From Owenia fusiformis (lineage: Eukaryota > Annelida > Polychaeta > Sabellida > Oweniidae): a DNA stretch of 64,000 nucleotides. The first letter of the stretch is position 1; each line of letters begins with the position of its first letter. The stretch is taken from positions 21,579,375 to 21,643,374 of the forward strand of contig CAIIXF020000005.1 in NCBI GenBank assembly GCA_903813345.2. The letters run 5' to 3'. Positions 1 through 12,660 of this stretch are shown here, one piece after another. The notes under the pieces are model-generated. The model ran no database searches and was not told where the DNA came from. It saw only the letters and a program-made list of their open reading frames with translations. The position numbers were made by a program, and so were the translations under genes.

Positions 1-2537
1 TATTATTCAACGATTGTGATTTTCGAAGCTAAAATATAATATCTTGAGCAGATGGAAATACATTCCCATGAGATATGTATATATAGTCAAAACTGATAAC
101 TATTTATTGAGTGTAATGAAACGTATCCTTCGCCAACTGCTTTTGTTTGAGATAATTATCATGAAAAAGTTTTTAATTAATTTTATGTGTGTCATTGATC
201 CTAATCCACCCTGAAGTCTGGTGTTTGTAGAGCATTGCACCTCGTACAACTTATTCTCACAAATATCAAACCTCATTTACTAATTAATTTTTTGTGTGAA
301 TATGAAGTCCAAGCATTGCTTTTTTATGTTTACTTTATAGCTATATTTAGCCTTGATATCCATGATTTTTTAAAACAAAATCTCACCGTTAGATTTCGAG
401 CTATTCATGTTTACTCATTTTTCTAATTGGAAAACAATGCAAATCTCATTTTTTCAAAGGAAAAAAATTGAAATTCTAAGACGGTGAAAAATCATTAAAA
501 AATACACAGATTCAGAATCCGGCAAGCATTTTCCCTTATTCCTCTCCGTTAAGAAGTTTTGTAAGGTGGTGGATCCCTTTAAACATTTCTACACGAACAA
601 TGGTCCCTATATCATAACATATATAATGAGGTAGGAGGTAAGGGGATGTAATGCTACAAACAAATAAGTTGAGTGAGAGGAATTACTACGAGTTTCGAGA
701 TCATGCCATACTCGTACGAATGGCAAGTATTTTGAAATTGGCCGTGCCTGGAGAGCCTTAAAATTTAAGGCACCTTAGTTCATCTTGGGCCAACCTACCA
801 TTGAGTTCTATGCTAAAAGCTTGCGATAGTCACTCAATTTCATGAGTCTGAAATTTGAATGGCATACTATTAAATGACCCTGTCAATGAACATATTGTGA
901 TTAAACATGAAAATGTTGGTTGTCATACGATTAAACCATGGTTTTAAAGAATTTTAGCATAACATCAATGGAGATTTGGCCCAAGTTTTTTTAAAATGTC
1001 ATGGAGAATGATTTAAATGACATAATTGTGTAAATCAAAGCTATTATTGTAGGGAACATATCACTGAATTCAAATATGCTATCAAAAAGAAAGAAAAGTA
1101 AGTCATTAGAGGTAAAATGTGCAAATCTCTTAAAATCTCATGAAAAAACGAGAATTAGCGAGATTTCAAAATCATTTAGAAACTCCTCTATTCAATTTTG
1201 CCGTCGATTTAATTTTAAATGGTTCTAAGTATTCTCTGAGACTAACATAAATTTATGTTAGTCTCAGGTATTCTTTGAATTCTTACTATGACTTCTATTA
1301 GTACTGTTTTGACTTCCCCACTTCATAAAATAACATTATCACTTTTTAGGTGTCACTACGGTAAATCATTGAAAAATATTGAAAAATATCACAAAATTCA
1401 AGTTCTGGGGTACATATCGCCATTTTTGAACGAACTAGCCCATACAATGACTATATTTCTGCGTTCCCCTATACATAACCTTCATCTTGACACTATATTT
1501 AACATAGGGTTTGCGTCTCGATTTTTAAATATCACTACGCCAACATAGGGACTCATTTTTAGGTAAAATCCCTGCTTCACCGATGAAAATTAACGAATAA
1601 AGTAGTTCCAGTTTACGGGACTATATTCTTGCGATTTTTTTCTTAAAATGGCACATTTAGAAAGTACCTGGCCTCAGCTTTACAGACATACCTCAAATGG
1701 CCACATTGCAGACACTTAAGCCTACTATACACACCATTGAAGTTGGCATGGCTTCGTTTTTAAAGTATTAAAAAACACTGTCCTACCCGGAAGTGCTATT
1801 TACAGGAGTGACACCTTTACCAGACTCATAAATTTACTTCCGGTCTACCGAGAAAAATAAAAGTTCTTAACATTTCAATCCTCAGTCTAAATTTGGCTTT
1901 ATAAAGGTTCAAACGTCGACTTTGAATGGACCTTCATGCATTTATCGAAAATAGGTTTACCAGAGAGGGTCTAAGACCAGGCAATCACGTAAAAATGTCT
2001 GAGAGTCACATTTATTGATGATTTGATGCTAGCCTAAAATCGTTGATACCTGTACCATGCAAATGAAGGTAGAGGTTCTATGTAAGCAGTCACGACACTT
2101 AGAGCATTTTCCCATTTAGGACACCCATGGAAATTCTCCTTGTGTCCAATACAAATTTGGGAATTCTCATTACATACACTCAAACTTTATTTCTACATTT
2201 CACATGCAAGCCACATCAATTCATATGTAGTTTCCTCTTGTGTAATTCCACGAACAATGACACACCATTTGTCTCTAAGCTCAATGTCCAACATGTGTCA
2301 GGTACCTATACACATCGTGACCGATGCAAGCAGTCACGAAAATTCAACAAATCTCCTCAGTTATGCCTGTGAAATCTCCTCCACACGTGCGCACGTACCT
2401 GTATACGTAGTACTAACTCCCTTACATGCGCGAATCTCGCCCACATCCGTTTTGCCTGTGTAGCCTATTCTCCTCTACACGTGCACGTAGTACTTACTAA
2501 TTCGCCCTAATTCCCCTGTTTCACATCTTCGCACAGA
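1..2537. other. AT-rich DNA without a recognisable gene
   Basis: No open frame here has a recognisable domain or convincing splice signals. The longest frames (about 80-107 codons near 2127-2463) overlap in two registers and look like chance. The only structure I can point to is the short palindrome at 1236-1267. Confidence 0.5.
1236..1267. repeat. 32-bp perfect palindrome
   Basis: Each half is 16 bases (CTGAGACTAACATAAA followed by its exact complement) with no spacer. It could form a cruciform or hairpin. No flanking duplication was seen, so its origin is unknown. Confidence 0.8.
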
Positions 2538-3427
2538 TTGGTGGGGTAAACGGGGGTACGGGGAAACGGGGGTACATACTCATGTATTTACATATCTCCT
2601 ATACACTTCATCCTACTATATTACGTACCGTGGTTGGCGGGGTAAACGGGGTAGATACTCTGACATGTATTTACATATCTCCTATACACTTCATCCTACT
2701 ATACGTACCGTGGCTGGCGGGGTAAACGGGGTACATACTTCACATGTATTTACATATCTCCCATACACTTCATCCTACTATAAGTCATGTAAGTAACGTG
2801 GTTGGCGGGGTGAACGGGGTAGATACTCTTACATGTAATTACATATCTCCTATACACTTCATCCTACTATACGTATCGTGGCTGGCGGGGTAAACGGGGT
2901 ACATACTTCACATGTATTTACATATCTCCTATACACTTCATCCTACTATACGTACCGTGGCTGGCGGGGTAAACGGGGTACATACTTCACATGTATTTAC
3001 ATATCTCCTATACACTTCATCCTACTATATTACGTACCGTGGTTGGTGGGGTAAACGGGGTAGATACTCTCACATGTATTTACCCATCTCCCATACACTT
3101 CATCCTACTATACGTACCGTGGCTGGCGGGGTAAACGGGGTACATACTTCACATGTATTTACATATCTCCTATACACTTCATCCTACTATATTACGTACC
3201 GTGGTTGGTGGGGTAAACGGGGTACATACTTCACATGTATTCACATATCTTCTATACACTTCATCCTACTATATTACGTACCGTGGTTGGTGGGGTAAAC
3301 GGGGTAGATACTCTCACATGTATTTACCCATCTACCATACACTTCATCCTACTATACGTACCGTGGCTGGCGGAGTAATCGGGGTACATACTTCACATGT
3401 ATTTACATATCTCCCATACACTTCACA
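2538..3427. repeat. Minisatellite, unit about 79-83 bp, roughly 11 copies
   Basis: Head-to-tail units each contain GGGGTAAACGGGGTACATAC, then CACATGTATTTACATATCTC, then TACACTTCATCCTACTAT. Variants differ mainly by a 4-base TTAC insertion before CGTACC, by ctggc/ttggtg, and by acata/agata. The open frames of 105-128 codons across it are a by-product of the repeat length. Its core is shared, in the opposite orientation, with the array at 17128-18078. Confidence 0.95.
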
Positions 3428-3733
3428 CTCAAAGCCACTTAAGTGTGAAATAGATTTTGTTAAAAAGTGAAAAAAATTCTAAAATGTTTTTTCAAATAGA
3501 CATATAGTATATATCTGTATACAATTGTACATTCGTTACCCAAGGCATTTAAGTAAACTCCAAGGGAAATTGGCGAATTTTCAAATTGAAATTAGGGTCC
3601 GTCTCAAACATGTCGATCAAAAACAGGAATATTTTTTAATGTATCGTCGGGAAATAATTATTCTTCGGAAAAAGATTTACATCAAGAGCACGATTACAGT
3701 AGCATTAACCTTCAAGAATTATTACAAAGGGCA

Positions 3734-3742
3734 ACACATTTT
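3734..3742. repeat. Left 9-bp target duplication (ACACATTTT)
   Basis: Identical to 6936-6944 at the other end of the element, directly abutting both inverted-repeat termini. A 9-bp duplication is the usual signature of Mutator-like transposition. Confidence 0.9.
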
Positions 3743-4779
3743 GGCTTTGTATAAAAAACCTCCTACCCACGTACCCTCGTACCCACGTACGTGGGTCCTG
3801 ACCCAGTCTTTAAAGAGTTAAATTTTTAAATGTTTAAAACATTATTCAATCTCAGTTTATCCTGAATTATAGATGAATTTATGCATCCATATGCCTTTAT
3901 TTATAGGTCTGACATCTCTCTAGTAAAATAAAATAAAGCCGGAATTGCATAAATGTTCATTATTTTTGAGCTATTTGATTTATGTTTTTGATATGTCGAA
4001 ATGTTTTTTGTTGATCGGGCAGTCTTACCTGTTTAACACATCAGTGCTGATTAGCAATCTCCTAGCCTTCGTTCAGTGCAATCCGTGCCTCCTGTTACCT
4101 CATGCAGATTGTAAATGTCCCGGGAAGTTTACCCTTGTCCAAAAGTTGACATCTTTTTAAAAATATATTTCTTAGAGTTTCCAACCAATTAAATTCACCA
4201 CATTTTATTAGATGTTTATTTCAAATGTTATTAGAATTCATTCTTACGAATATTATACGTTATTAACGTATGTTAGTCAAAGATTTGGTGTCGTTGTTGT
4301 CCATTGTATTCACGTTTTACGCGCAAAAAGCTAGAAACTACAAAGCTGAACTTTTATCATTCAAACCAGTTTTACATCAAATCATTGTCAAAATAAAACT
4401 CTACACTTCATATTACCTAATTATGGATCAAACGGCCATGAATAATGTCGAAGTTTACAAAACCAAACTTACACTCCCCTGCATAAGTTTGGCAACTCTA
4501 ACTTTTAATTCCATCTAAATGATTCACTGAACTAGTGCCAAAAAGCGATAAAAAACTAATATAGCGAATCCTTTTACTTTTCAAATATTTCGTTATTTAA
4601 TTGCGCCACGGTTAAACAGAAATGCAGCCTTTATTATTCCTTGAGATCGTGTGAATTGATCACTCTATCACTTTGTATCTCCAATTCTGATGTTAAATTA
4701 AATAAAAGACATAAGACAAATTACACGTATAGTTCAAATCCAGTACTGTCAACCCCTAAAGATTTTCTCTCGGGACAGA

Positions 4780-5085
4780 TTTTTTAGACCCAGTGCCCAA
4801 AATTCGCGGGATTTTGCGGGACATGTACTAAATTCGCGGGATTTCGCGGGACATTTAAGGCATTTGCGTGATTGCGCTAATAGGCCAAAATTTTTTATCA
4901 AATTCGCGGGATTTCGCGGGACCATTCGAGGGACAAACACTCTAAATGCGGGACAGTTAACAGGTTTACCACCAAAAACTTCATAGAGGGACAGATGTTT
5001 TAGACAACGTGCCCTAAATTTGCGGGATTTCGCGGGACATCCACCTAAATTTGCAGGATGTCCCGGAACATTCAAGGGATTTGCG
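4780..5085. repeat. Block of AAATTCGCGGGATTTCGCGGGAC-type repeats
   Basis: Several imperfect copies of a ~25-bp unit containing TTCGCGGGATTTCGCGGGAC are interspersed with a 'catttgcgtgattg' phrase. A 108-codon minus frame across it is proline/cysteine-rich only because of the repeat. A related smaller block lies at 6255-6380 in the same element. Confidence 0.75.
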
Positions 5086-5486
5086 TGATTGGGACTAATG
5101 TAAAAGCATGTTAAAGTACTTAAATCAAACTTCCAGATACTGATTAATCAAATATAATGCACCGTTGCATTATAACTTAAATAAACGTCAACACAATTTC
5201 ACAAAATACGCATAGGAATATTATTAAACTTTATTGTAATTTATCAAAAACAAAAATCATGCTTCAGGTGTGAGTACCGTAATCTAACACGAAATTCAAA
5301 AATTTGGAACAATACTTTGCACTTCTGGCGTCGTGACCAACTATGAAACGCTTACCCCCATAATGTTATATATTAAAATGTACCTATTCATATACTGTAG
5401 GCATGGGCTTTCAATGGAAAGCCCATGATATAGGGGTTCGATTAATCTACATCAAATTATAGGGAATGAGGTTACTTTTCTAGATA

Positions 5487-5992
5487 GGGTTTGTATAAAA
5501 AACCGGGTACCGGGTAGTGAATCCTCCATGCTGGGTTCAAACTTGGTACCCGATTGAAAAAACTGGGTACCCAAAAAACGAAATATACGAATATACAACA
5601 TAATTAGATCATTAGAAAACGTGTAAGATTTGTTTTGAATTTACAAAAATGTATGTAACTTCCTTCAAAATTGCGCTAGAAGCTTCAAATGAAAAGCATT
5701 TTAAGGCTCTTTTCTTCCTTTATCATCATAACCAATGAAAATATGGCCATGACGATAGAGGAAGAAAAGAGCCTTAAACTATGCTTTTTATTTGAAGCTT
5801 CTAGCTCAATTTTGAAGGATGTTACATACATTTTTGTGAATTCAAAACAAATCTTACACGTTTTCCCATAATCTAATTATGTTATATATTCGTATTTTTC
5901 GTTTTTTGGGTACCCGTTTTTTTGACCGGGTACCAAGTTTGAACCCAGCATGGAGGATTTACAACCCGGTACCCGGTTTTTTCTACAAACCC
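5487..5992. mobile_element. Foldback MITE, GGGTTTGTA termini, 506 bp
   Basis: The two halves are inverted copies of about 240 bp. Termini read GGGTTTGTATAAAAAACC and GGGTTTGTAGAAAAAACC inward, followed by GGGTACC and a shared 'ctccatgctgggttcaaact' segment. The interrupted repeat exists without the insertion at 30086-30115, which shows the empty site. A second copy lies at 40107-41431. The short gene-like frame inside (5689-5871) lies across the central palindrome and is not credible as a gene. Confidence 0.85.
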
Positions 5993-6254
5993 TTTTTACA
6001 TATCAGCGTCCATTTATTGTAACTCGCGTTTGCTAACATTTGCTCAGTTCTGAGAAAAAGGCCAACGTTGGAACTGTTTGTGACCTACATCCCTATTTTC
6101 GTAATTAAAATGAAAGTTGAACCCTTCCTCTTTATTTTGATACCAAACAACAGCATGCTAGGTACTTACAACAAGGTAAACTTTACTCCTCAAAAGTGCA
6201 AAAACTTAGCTTCTTATATAAGATAAGATAATCACAATATAGGGGATTGGAACA

Positions 6255-6380
6255 ATTTCGGAAATTCGCGGAGGTTAAAGCCACATTTGCGGGACTTCGC
6301 GGGACATTGCTGGACACGCGAATTAGCCTAATTTTGATCAAATTCGCGGGATAATCCCGCCATTCGCGGGACACTTGACA
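6255..6380. repeat. Second CGCGGGAC-rich block
   Basis: Contains the same words (aattcgcgga, tttgcgggacttcgcgggac, aaattcgcgggata) as 4780-5085, in the same orientation. The pair could be subterminal repeats of an older element or transposase-binding sites. Confidence 0.65.
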
Positions 6381-8154
6381 GCTCTGCAAATCTGTCGTGC
6401 AAACAATGAATACTTGTAATATCGTTTGAAAGAATAAAAAGTATATGTGATAAAAATCGAAACTACAGGGTGTTAAAAAACAGGACCGATGAAAAGTTGA
6501 ATAACTTCGTCAATCCAGAATCATTCAGGTCATTCAATGTGAATTTTGTTGTGAAAGTTTGACCATATTCTGCTCATGGAGTCAAAAACTACAGCACTTT
6601 ACAACACATGCCCCATGTGGCCAATTTGCGCCAAGCAATAGATTGGTTGTACACTGTAAGACTGCCCGATCAACAAAAAATCGCTTCGATATATCAAAAA
6701 CAACACTCAAATAGCTCAAATGAACATTATGCAATGCCGGCTTTATTTTATGACGAGACAGATGTCCGATCTAGAAATAAAGGCATATGGGTACATAAAT
6801 TCATCCATAATTAAGCATACATTGAGATAGAATAATGTTTAAAAAATGTTAAAGATTTAACTCTTTAAAGACTGGGTCAGGACCCACGTACGTGGGTACG
6901 AGGGTACGTGGGTAGGAGGTTTTTTATACAAAGCCACACATTTTCATTCATTGGCGAAACAAATAAAAAAATTCGGAGATTTGGTTGACGTTTTTGACAT
7001 TGAATCATTACCCTTAATAGATACAGAATTTTTGAAATTGTCAAGATCTGCTAATTCAAGAAACCATGATGAAAACAGGCTATCAAATAATATAAAAGCC
7101 TTTGGGTTTGAACGTATACGTGTTCAGGGAGATGGAAATTGTTTTCATCATGCGATCGCAAATATTATTAAATTGTTACTTGAGCAGGGTGAATCACATG
7201 TTCAAGATCATCTAAATTCTTTGGGATTCACAAGTGCAATTGAAATGAAAGAAATGTCAACTTTGATCCGCCATAGTGGATGATGCATCCGGAGACGTAC
7301 CAAATATTCTTAAACGCGGACAATGAAAATAGTGTAATAACTGAGGCCACTGCTTTTTTTTACAAAATTCATTTTATGATTCTAATTTGGGGAACAGTTT
7401 GCCCTTTGCTGCAGCAAATGTTTTTAGTATGCCGATAGTGGTAATTACAGACAATGAAAACGCAATCGAAATAATAACCCCGACGCTTTCTTCACCGGTT
7501 GATAATGAAACTATTATCAGCGTTTCCTTAAGTAATGCGGGCTCAGCAGGTCATTATGACAGTTTGATTCAAAGAAACGCAAATTCTTTGGCACGCTCTG
7601 TAACTAAGAAAGATCGAGGTAGTAAAAAAGGTTGTAGGTGTGGTGTCAACCGAATAAGAAGTGGAAAAGAAATCTTATGCTGTGTAGGTAGAAGATGCCC
7701 ATGTTCTTCAAAAAATGCTAAATGTCAACAATCGTGTGCTTGCCCTTCAAAAAATTGTAACAATGGTAAACCAAAAAAGGAATTAAATGTGAAAAAAACT
7801 AGAAGGAGACTAACAAAAGCCAGCAAGAAACATGTAACATCTTTCGAATATTTGTCGAACAATTTGCAAGAAATTAATACCAGTAATACTGGGCCGACGG
7901 ATAAATTCCAATTTTATCTTATTGCCGTGATATACAGATTGCTAATAAAGAGAAATAACACGAAGGGTAAAGAAAAGGTAGACGTGAATAGGGTTTATGA
8001 TATATACTGTAAGTGCATCGACGCAATTAATAAAAGAAGAATGGCAAATGATTCGATTACGAAAATGAACATAAAACAAGTAAAACGTGTTGTAACAAAT
8101 ATAGACAAAAATGAATTTATACTATATTCCAAAGTGTGTAAACGAAATTCTTAA

Positions 8155-8980
8155 AATACAATTGCCTTTAAACGTTTGATATTGTGGTAGACTTTGCCAT
8201 TTTCACTATTATTGCCTCGTGGACCATCGTTTACACTAGACATATGGCGCGCATCGCCCCGTGATGTATAAAGTTAGCAAAGAAGATGTGCAGCTGAGAT
8301 AGGAGGATGAACTTTAACATATTGAATTTTGTTTTCAAAATATAAATTATCCATACTTTGCAAATTTCAAAATACCATCTTAAGTTAGTACATGTTCGAA
8401 ATGTGTATTGGGAAAATTTAATATCATGATCACTTGTTATAACACGAGGATCACTTTCTTTTACATTAGGCGTAGATATAAGCATATACGCATTTTTTAT
8501 AATAGCTTAATGCTACTAATAGGCGACTGATCACTATAATTGTTGGGTAACGGTGGTCTCAGTTATTACACTATTTTCATTCAATGATTTAATGACATAC
8601 TTTTATGGTCCCTCGATTACATACATCTGCTCTGTACATAATGACCACTTGACAAGTTGCACTCTCCAGATACACGAATGTGCGAATGATCTACTGATAT
8701 TTGAACTACGATGTCTTCTACAGAAACATTCAACAGTTTAGTCCCATGACAGAGCACATAATTAGTCGAAATTAACATTTGGAAATATTGTGTAACATTA
8801 TGTAAAACGCCACGCTGAAAATAGGTTCAGTCGCTACTGTAATATTGCTCTACTCATTAATTTAGATTTTGAGTGGATGATTAACTTACATTATACGTTT
8901 GAACTTTACATGAGTAGAGAGATTTCGCACGGCGTGAAAGTACAACTTATAACGTATACTTATACTTATAACCAAACGTA
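8155..8980. other. No recognisable feature
   Basis: AT-rich sequence after the OTU pseudogene. Frames of 60-84 codons have no domain. I see neither repeats nor splice-like structure. Confidence 0.4.
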
Positions 8981-9200
8981 CAAGGTGTTTCATTATGTGG
9001 GCTTTTCGTCAGGAAAGATCTTCTCGGACTGTAATAAATAAAGGTCAAAGGGATGCCATTTGTTCTTTCTTGAATTGTAGCATGTTTAGTTGATCCAAAT
9101 GTGTTTGTCTAGAATAAAATAGGCTCATATATAGTACGTATGTTATAGACCTATCTCTTATCAAATTGACTTTTTGAGATGCTCGTTATGAAACACCCTG
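8981..9200. mobile_element. Tc1/mariner-type MITE, 220 bp
   Basis: Ends read CAAGGTGTTTCATTATG and, from the right, CAGGGTGTTTCATAACG, flanked by TA on both sides (8979-8980, 9201-9202). The CAGGGTGTTTCAT terminus and TA duplication are typical of mariner-derived miniature elements. There is no coding capacity. Confidence 0.7.
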
Positions 9201-9412
9201 TATGTCATTTGTTGAGCTACTGAATGGGTCGTTTCCAGGAATTGCTAGAACCTACTAGTTTGATTGGTGTTTCAAATTGATGGTTTAAGTATTTGATTGG
9301 ATACTGTTCCTACTCAGCCAATTGTTTTTAAAAAATGCTTGCAGTCAATTGTTCCACACACATGCAGGTATTAGACTGTAAGCCATTCTGTAGAAGTGCT
9401 CTAGAAATGCAA

Positions 9413-10100
9413 CCTTCCTTACATGAAAGGTTACACATTCCAACCTATTTCAAACCATCTGTATGATTATACTGGACACTTTCTGGGTAGTTGGACTTTC
9501 TATAGGGGTGGCAGACGGCCCTCAGACCAATTAATACCCCTACCCCCAAAAAACCATGGGGGTACTTTAATACCACCCAATAAAAAGAATACTAATGCAT
9601 GTCAGATATTCATTGTTTTATATTGGGTAGGGCATGTTATGGTTAATAAGTGCCAGAAATTTCCAATCTCTAACTTATATGGTTACCATAGAAACAGTAT
9701 TTATATCTCGAAATATTCTCAATTTGACCCCCTCCCAAATGTGTCCCTTTGTACTCTAAGTGAAATATTTGCAAATCTGTTTGGATTTTATGGCTGCTAC
9801 TTTGTCAAAATGTGTAATATTATATCTATATTAACATTAAAACACTTAAAAGTTGATATAATGATCCTATAAATCAATAATATTTATCAAATATAGTCAC
9901 ACATAGCTGCTTTAGGGAAAAGTGGGCGTGGCACTTTTTGGTACTTGTGCGCTTGTTGCAGCATTAAATGAAAAATGCAGATTACACTAACAATAATTGA
10001 CATTTAATTAGCATCTACTAATGTTGTGTAACATTGTAATATGTTCATTATCATTATTAGACACTTTAAATATTTTATACATGTGTTATCCTGACCCTTC
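9413..10100 (+). repeat. Left arm of a 690-bp inverted repeat
   Basis: Begins CCTTCCTTACATGAAAGG and ends CTGACCCTTC. It matches 13614-14302 in reverse complement with only scattered differences. It carries a 149-codon frame starting MKGYTFQPISNHLYD that is largely kept in the other arm, but no domain is recognisable. Confidence 0.9.
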
Positions 10101-11012
10101 CCTATCATAGGTCATCAATGGTCAAATGAACTTTTAGTTTAAGTCTTATAGGGTCCTCGGTCTTTTAAGCCTGTCAAGAGTCAAGTCTTACTTATTCATT
10201 GACTTGTTCCTAGAATATGAATGGATACGTTCAAGTCATCTAGAGCTATTCAAGTCATCTATGCTTGTTCAACAATGTTCAATATTTAGAACCATTTTAC
10301 CATGTTTACTGCAATTGAAAAGTAATAAACAGTTCAATCCTTTTGGTATGATATTTGATGCTAGTGTGAATTGCATAACATTTATGATTAAACTTAAATG
10401 AACTAATTTAACTCTGGCTATTAACCCTTCCCTAGTATCCTTCACATAACCTCTAAATCATCTTCATATCCATGGCCTAAATGGGGAAGGAGGGAGGGGT
10501 TACAAATAGTGACCGAGGATAATTTGAATCAAAGCAAGAAGACGTAATACTCAAAACTAGAAAGATTGGAGACCATTTATACCCTTCCTAATATTTTGCC
10601 TAATACATAACACTAAAATCTATTTTGACACTTCTTTTATCAATACCTCAACATCAGTCAATGCATGATCTATCCAAAGGATTAAAGATTATACTTGATT
10701 CTAATATGGCAAAATTTATTTTTCGTATGAATTGCATAGAGCATCATTTTGCAGTTATAATAAAATGCATCCATTCATTCATTGGCTCATAGTTAACAAA
10801 AAAGCTATTCTCTGGAAGGTACAGTATAATTTCTATTAGTATTTAGCAAAATAATTGCAAGATAAACAATTTACACATGTTTCTGATATGCTGTATTTTC
10901 AATGATTCCTAGATCCTTCAATAGTGGTTCGGTATATGTTTTTGAAATACTTCATATAATTCCTAAACAAATCTGTTTAGTGTATGCAATCAAAAAAAGT
11001 AGATACATTTGT

Positions 11013-11160
11013 CCCATACTTGGATATGTTTCAGATACATATAGCAGGTTTATAAATACTTATATTTTCATCAGCGGGCAGATATAGCTAATGTCCCTGC
11101 CTGAGAGGGCAGATATATTACACCTGCCCACTAAGTCATAATCATCATTTGTGTATGATT
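11013..11160 (+). repeat. GGGCAGATAT repeat, copy 1
   Basis: Shares 'acttatattttcatcagcgg' and the gcagatat words with 44022-44155 (same orientation) and with 12497-12660 (inverted). It is a dispersed non-coding element rich in self-complementary gggcagatat / atatctgccc words. Confidence 0.75.
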
Positions 11161-11339
11161 AGCAATGAGGGAAGTAGCATACTTAATACGTTAATAATCA
11201 ATGATTCGAGAATATGTGGATGAATACTTAAAAAACAGGAGAATCCTCCTAAGGCCAAGAAAACAAAATTAGTCATGAATACATTTATGTGGTTGTATTC
11301 TTTCTAACTCTGGCCAATTGAACAATGTGAACCAGATAA

Positions 11340-11560
11340 GAAAGATTGATATGGGATAAACAGATAATCCTATAGTCAGTTCATGCTATTAGGATTATCC
11401 CTTGGCGAATATAATTTATTTTCCCCCAGGACCTAAGGCCTTTGGCCAATAGAAAATATCTTCCCTCGGGACCTACGACCCTCGGCCAGATATATTATAT
11501 TGGCCTCGGGATAATTCTAATACGCTGAACCTCATAGAGGATAATCTCTATTCGTCTTCA
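11340..11560. repeat. CCTCGGGACCTACGGCCCTCGG hairpin family, copy 1
   Basis: An imperfect palindrome about 200 bp long. Outer arms: 'gataatcctatag..gttca' versus 'gaacctcatagaggataatc'. Centre: gggacctacgaccctcgg. The closest relative is 44190-44345. Confidence 0.75.
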
Positions 11561-12254
11561 TCAATTATTATTATACATATAAATCGGGATATAAATATAA
11601 CCTAAAGTAAGAAATCACATTCTCTAACCAGTAATATTTAATTTTAAAATTGGTAAATGATGACTATGTCACAATAGAATTGATGACCATGATTTATTTG
11701 AGAATAAAACAGACAAAACAAAGGCTAACAAAAATCTTAAATATTTAAATATTTTAAAATTGCTTGTTTTTCATCATTATTACTTTGATCTCCAAACCCC
11801 AAAATTTGAGTGTTACAAATTGTTTCAAGTTAAAGTATGCCTAATTTCATGAGCAAACTAGTAATCTTGTTGGATATTTTTCCTCTACAATGCCTTATCT
11901 AATTCATCGATATACAAACTACTGGATTCAAAATGCTATTTTACAGGATGGGTGTTCATGAAAGTAACACTAAACATCAATTTTGTCATAAACTGAACAA
12001 TGCAGCTAATTGATTCTCCCATCTAAGCAACAGAGCCTCTTTTAATATATTGTAATTTCAAAATTGCCTCTAATGAAGTTCTTCAATCAAATCTAAAATG
12101 GACACAACTGGTAATATCTTTATACCATATGAGTAGAATGTTTGTTTCTTTCAAATTCATGCTTTCGTTAGAAACATGGATATCACTAATTCATAGTTTT
12201 GATTTATACTTCAAATGGTGTGCATTATATATGAGGTTTAATTAATGGGAAGTT

Positions 12255-12350
12255 TTTAATACAGGGAAATACAATATATCTGAGGGAAATACAATATACC
12301 TCCCCGAGGGGTTGAGGGTAGAATATTGTATTTCCCAAGGGTTATACCTT
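12255..12350. repeat. Hairpin repeat, GAGGGAAATACAATAT type, copy 1
   Basis: gagggaaatacaatatacct and its complement (gaatattgtatttccc) face each other around a ccccgaggggttgaggg centre. Relatives at 42830-42915 and 45045-45150. Confidence 0.7.
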
Positions 12351-12496
12351 GTAACCAAAATTATTTATCATATACGAAAATATGAGAAATTGCACAGAAT
12401 GAAATTCCTGCAGGGGATTACTGAGCGGGTGATAAACCTGGCGATACATAGAGATTATCCTATATGAGGTTCAGGATATTGGAACTATCCCGATTC

Positions 12497-12660
12497 AAAT
12501 ATAATATATCTGCCCAAGGGCGATTATGACGGAGTGGGCAGATATACTATATCTGCCCGCTCGCAACAGAATGTAAAGCTATATCTGCCCGCTGATGAAA
12601 ATATAAGTTTTTACAAACCTATTTTATGTACCTGAAACACGACCAAGTATGGGATAAAGC
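12497..12660 (-). repeat. GGGCAGATAT repeat, copy 2 (inverted)
   Basis: Reverse-complement relative of 11013-11160. Contains atatctgcccgctgatgaaa and the same flank mentioning 'ccaagtatgggata'. With copy 1 it brackets about 1.6 kb. Confidence 0.75.

Larger units (their letters stand above)
3743..6935. mobile_element. Mutator-like (MULE-type) non-autonomous element, 3193 bp
   Basis: Both ends start GGCTTTGTATAAAAAACC when read inward. The TIRs run for 286 bp (3743-4028) and 280 bp (6656-6935), near-identical over the outer ~100 bp and somewhat diverged inward. Exact 9-bp direct repeats (ACACATTTT) flank it. Long TIRs and a 9-bp duplication point to the Mutator superfamily. No transposase was found between the TIRs; the interior holds a second foldback (5487-5992), two blocks of CGCGGGAC-rich repeat and a dispersed repeat also seen near 29.9-30.3 kb. 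It sits inside the OTU gene. Confidence 0.88.
3596..8154 (+). pseudogene. OTU-protease plus cysteine-rich (CXC-like) protein, split and frameshifted
   Basis: Two pieces, 3596-3742 and 6936-8154, are separated by the element at 3743-6935. Removing the element and one copy of its 9-bp target duplication leaves one continuous frame across the join (frame position is kept: 3734 and 6936 are both codon starts). The second piece has an OTU cysteine-protease core: GDGNCFHHAIANI (Cys box, near 7128-7165) and AGHYDSLI (His box, near 7545-7570). A cysteine-rich segment follows at about 7633-7770 with paired CRC, CPC and CACP motifs, like tesmin/CXC zinc clusters, and then a basic tail. There are two further frame breaks: a TGA at 7281-7283, after which the frame resumes one register over, and another near 7372-7387. 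OTU proteins remove ubiquitin-like modifiers; some travel with mobile elements. The upstream frame opens just after a TAG at 3593-3595 that could be a splice acceptor. Whether this was a host or an element gene is unclear. Confidence 0.75.

Noticed and set aside
2912-3470. Frames of 105-128 codons in the first minisatellite
   Set aside because: They repeat the same 26-28 residues because of the repeat unit and shift register between units.
4749-5075. 108-codon minus frame with repeated CPAKSREF words
   Set aside because: The frame follows the CGCGGGAC repeat; no domain and no equivalent in the sister block.
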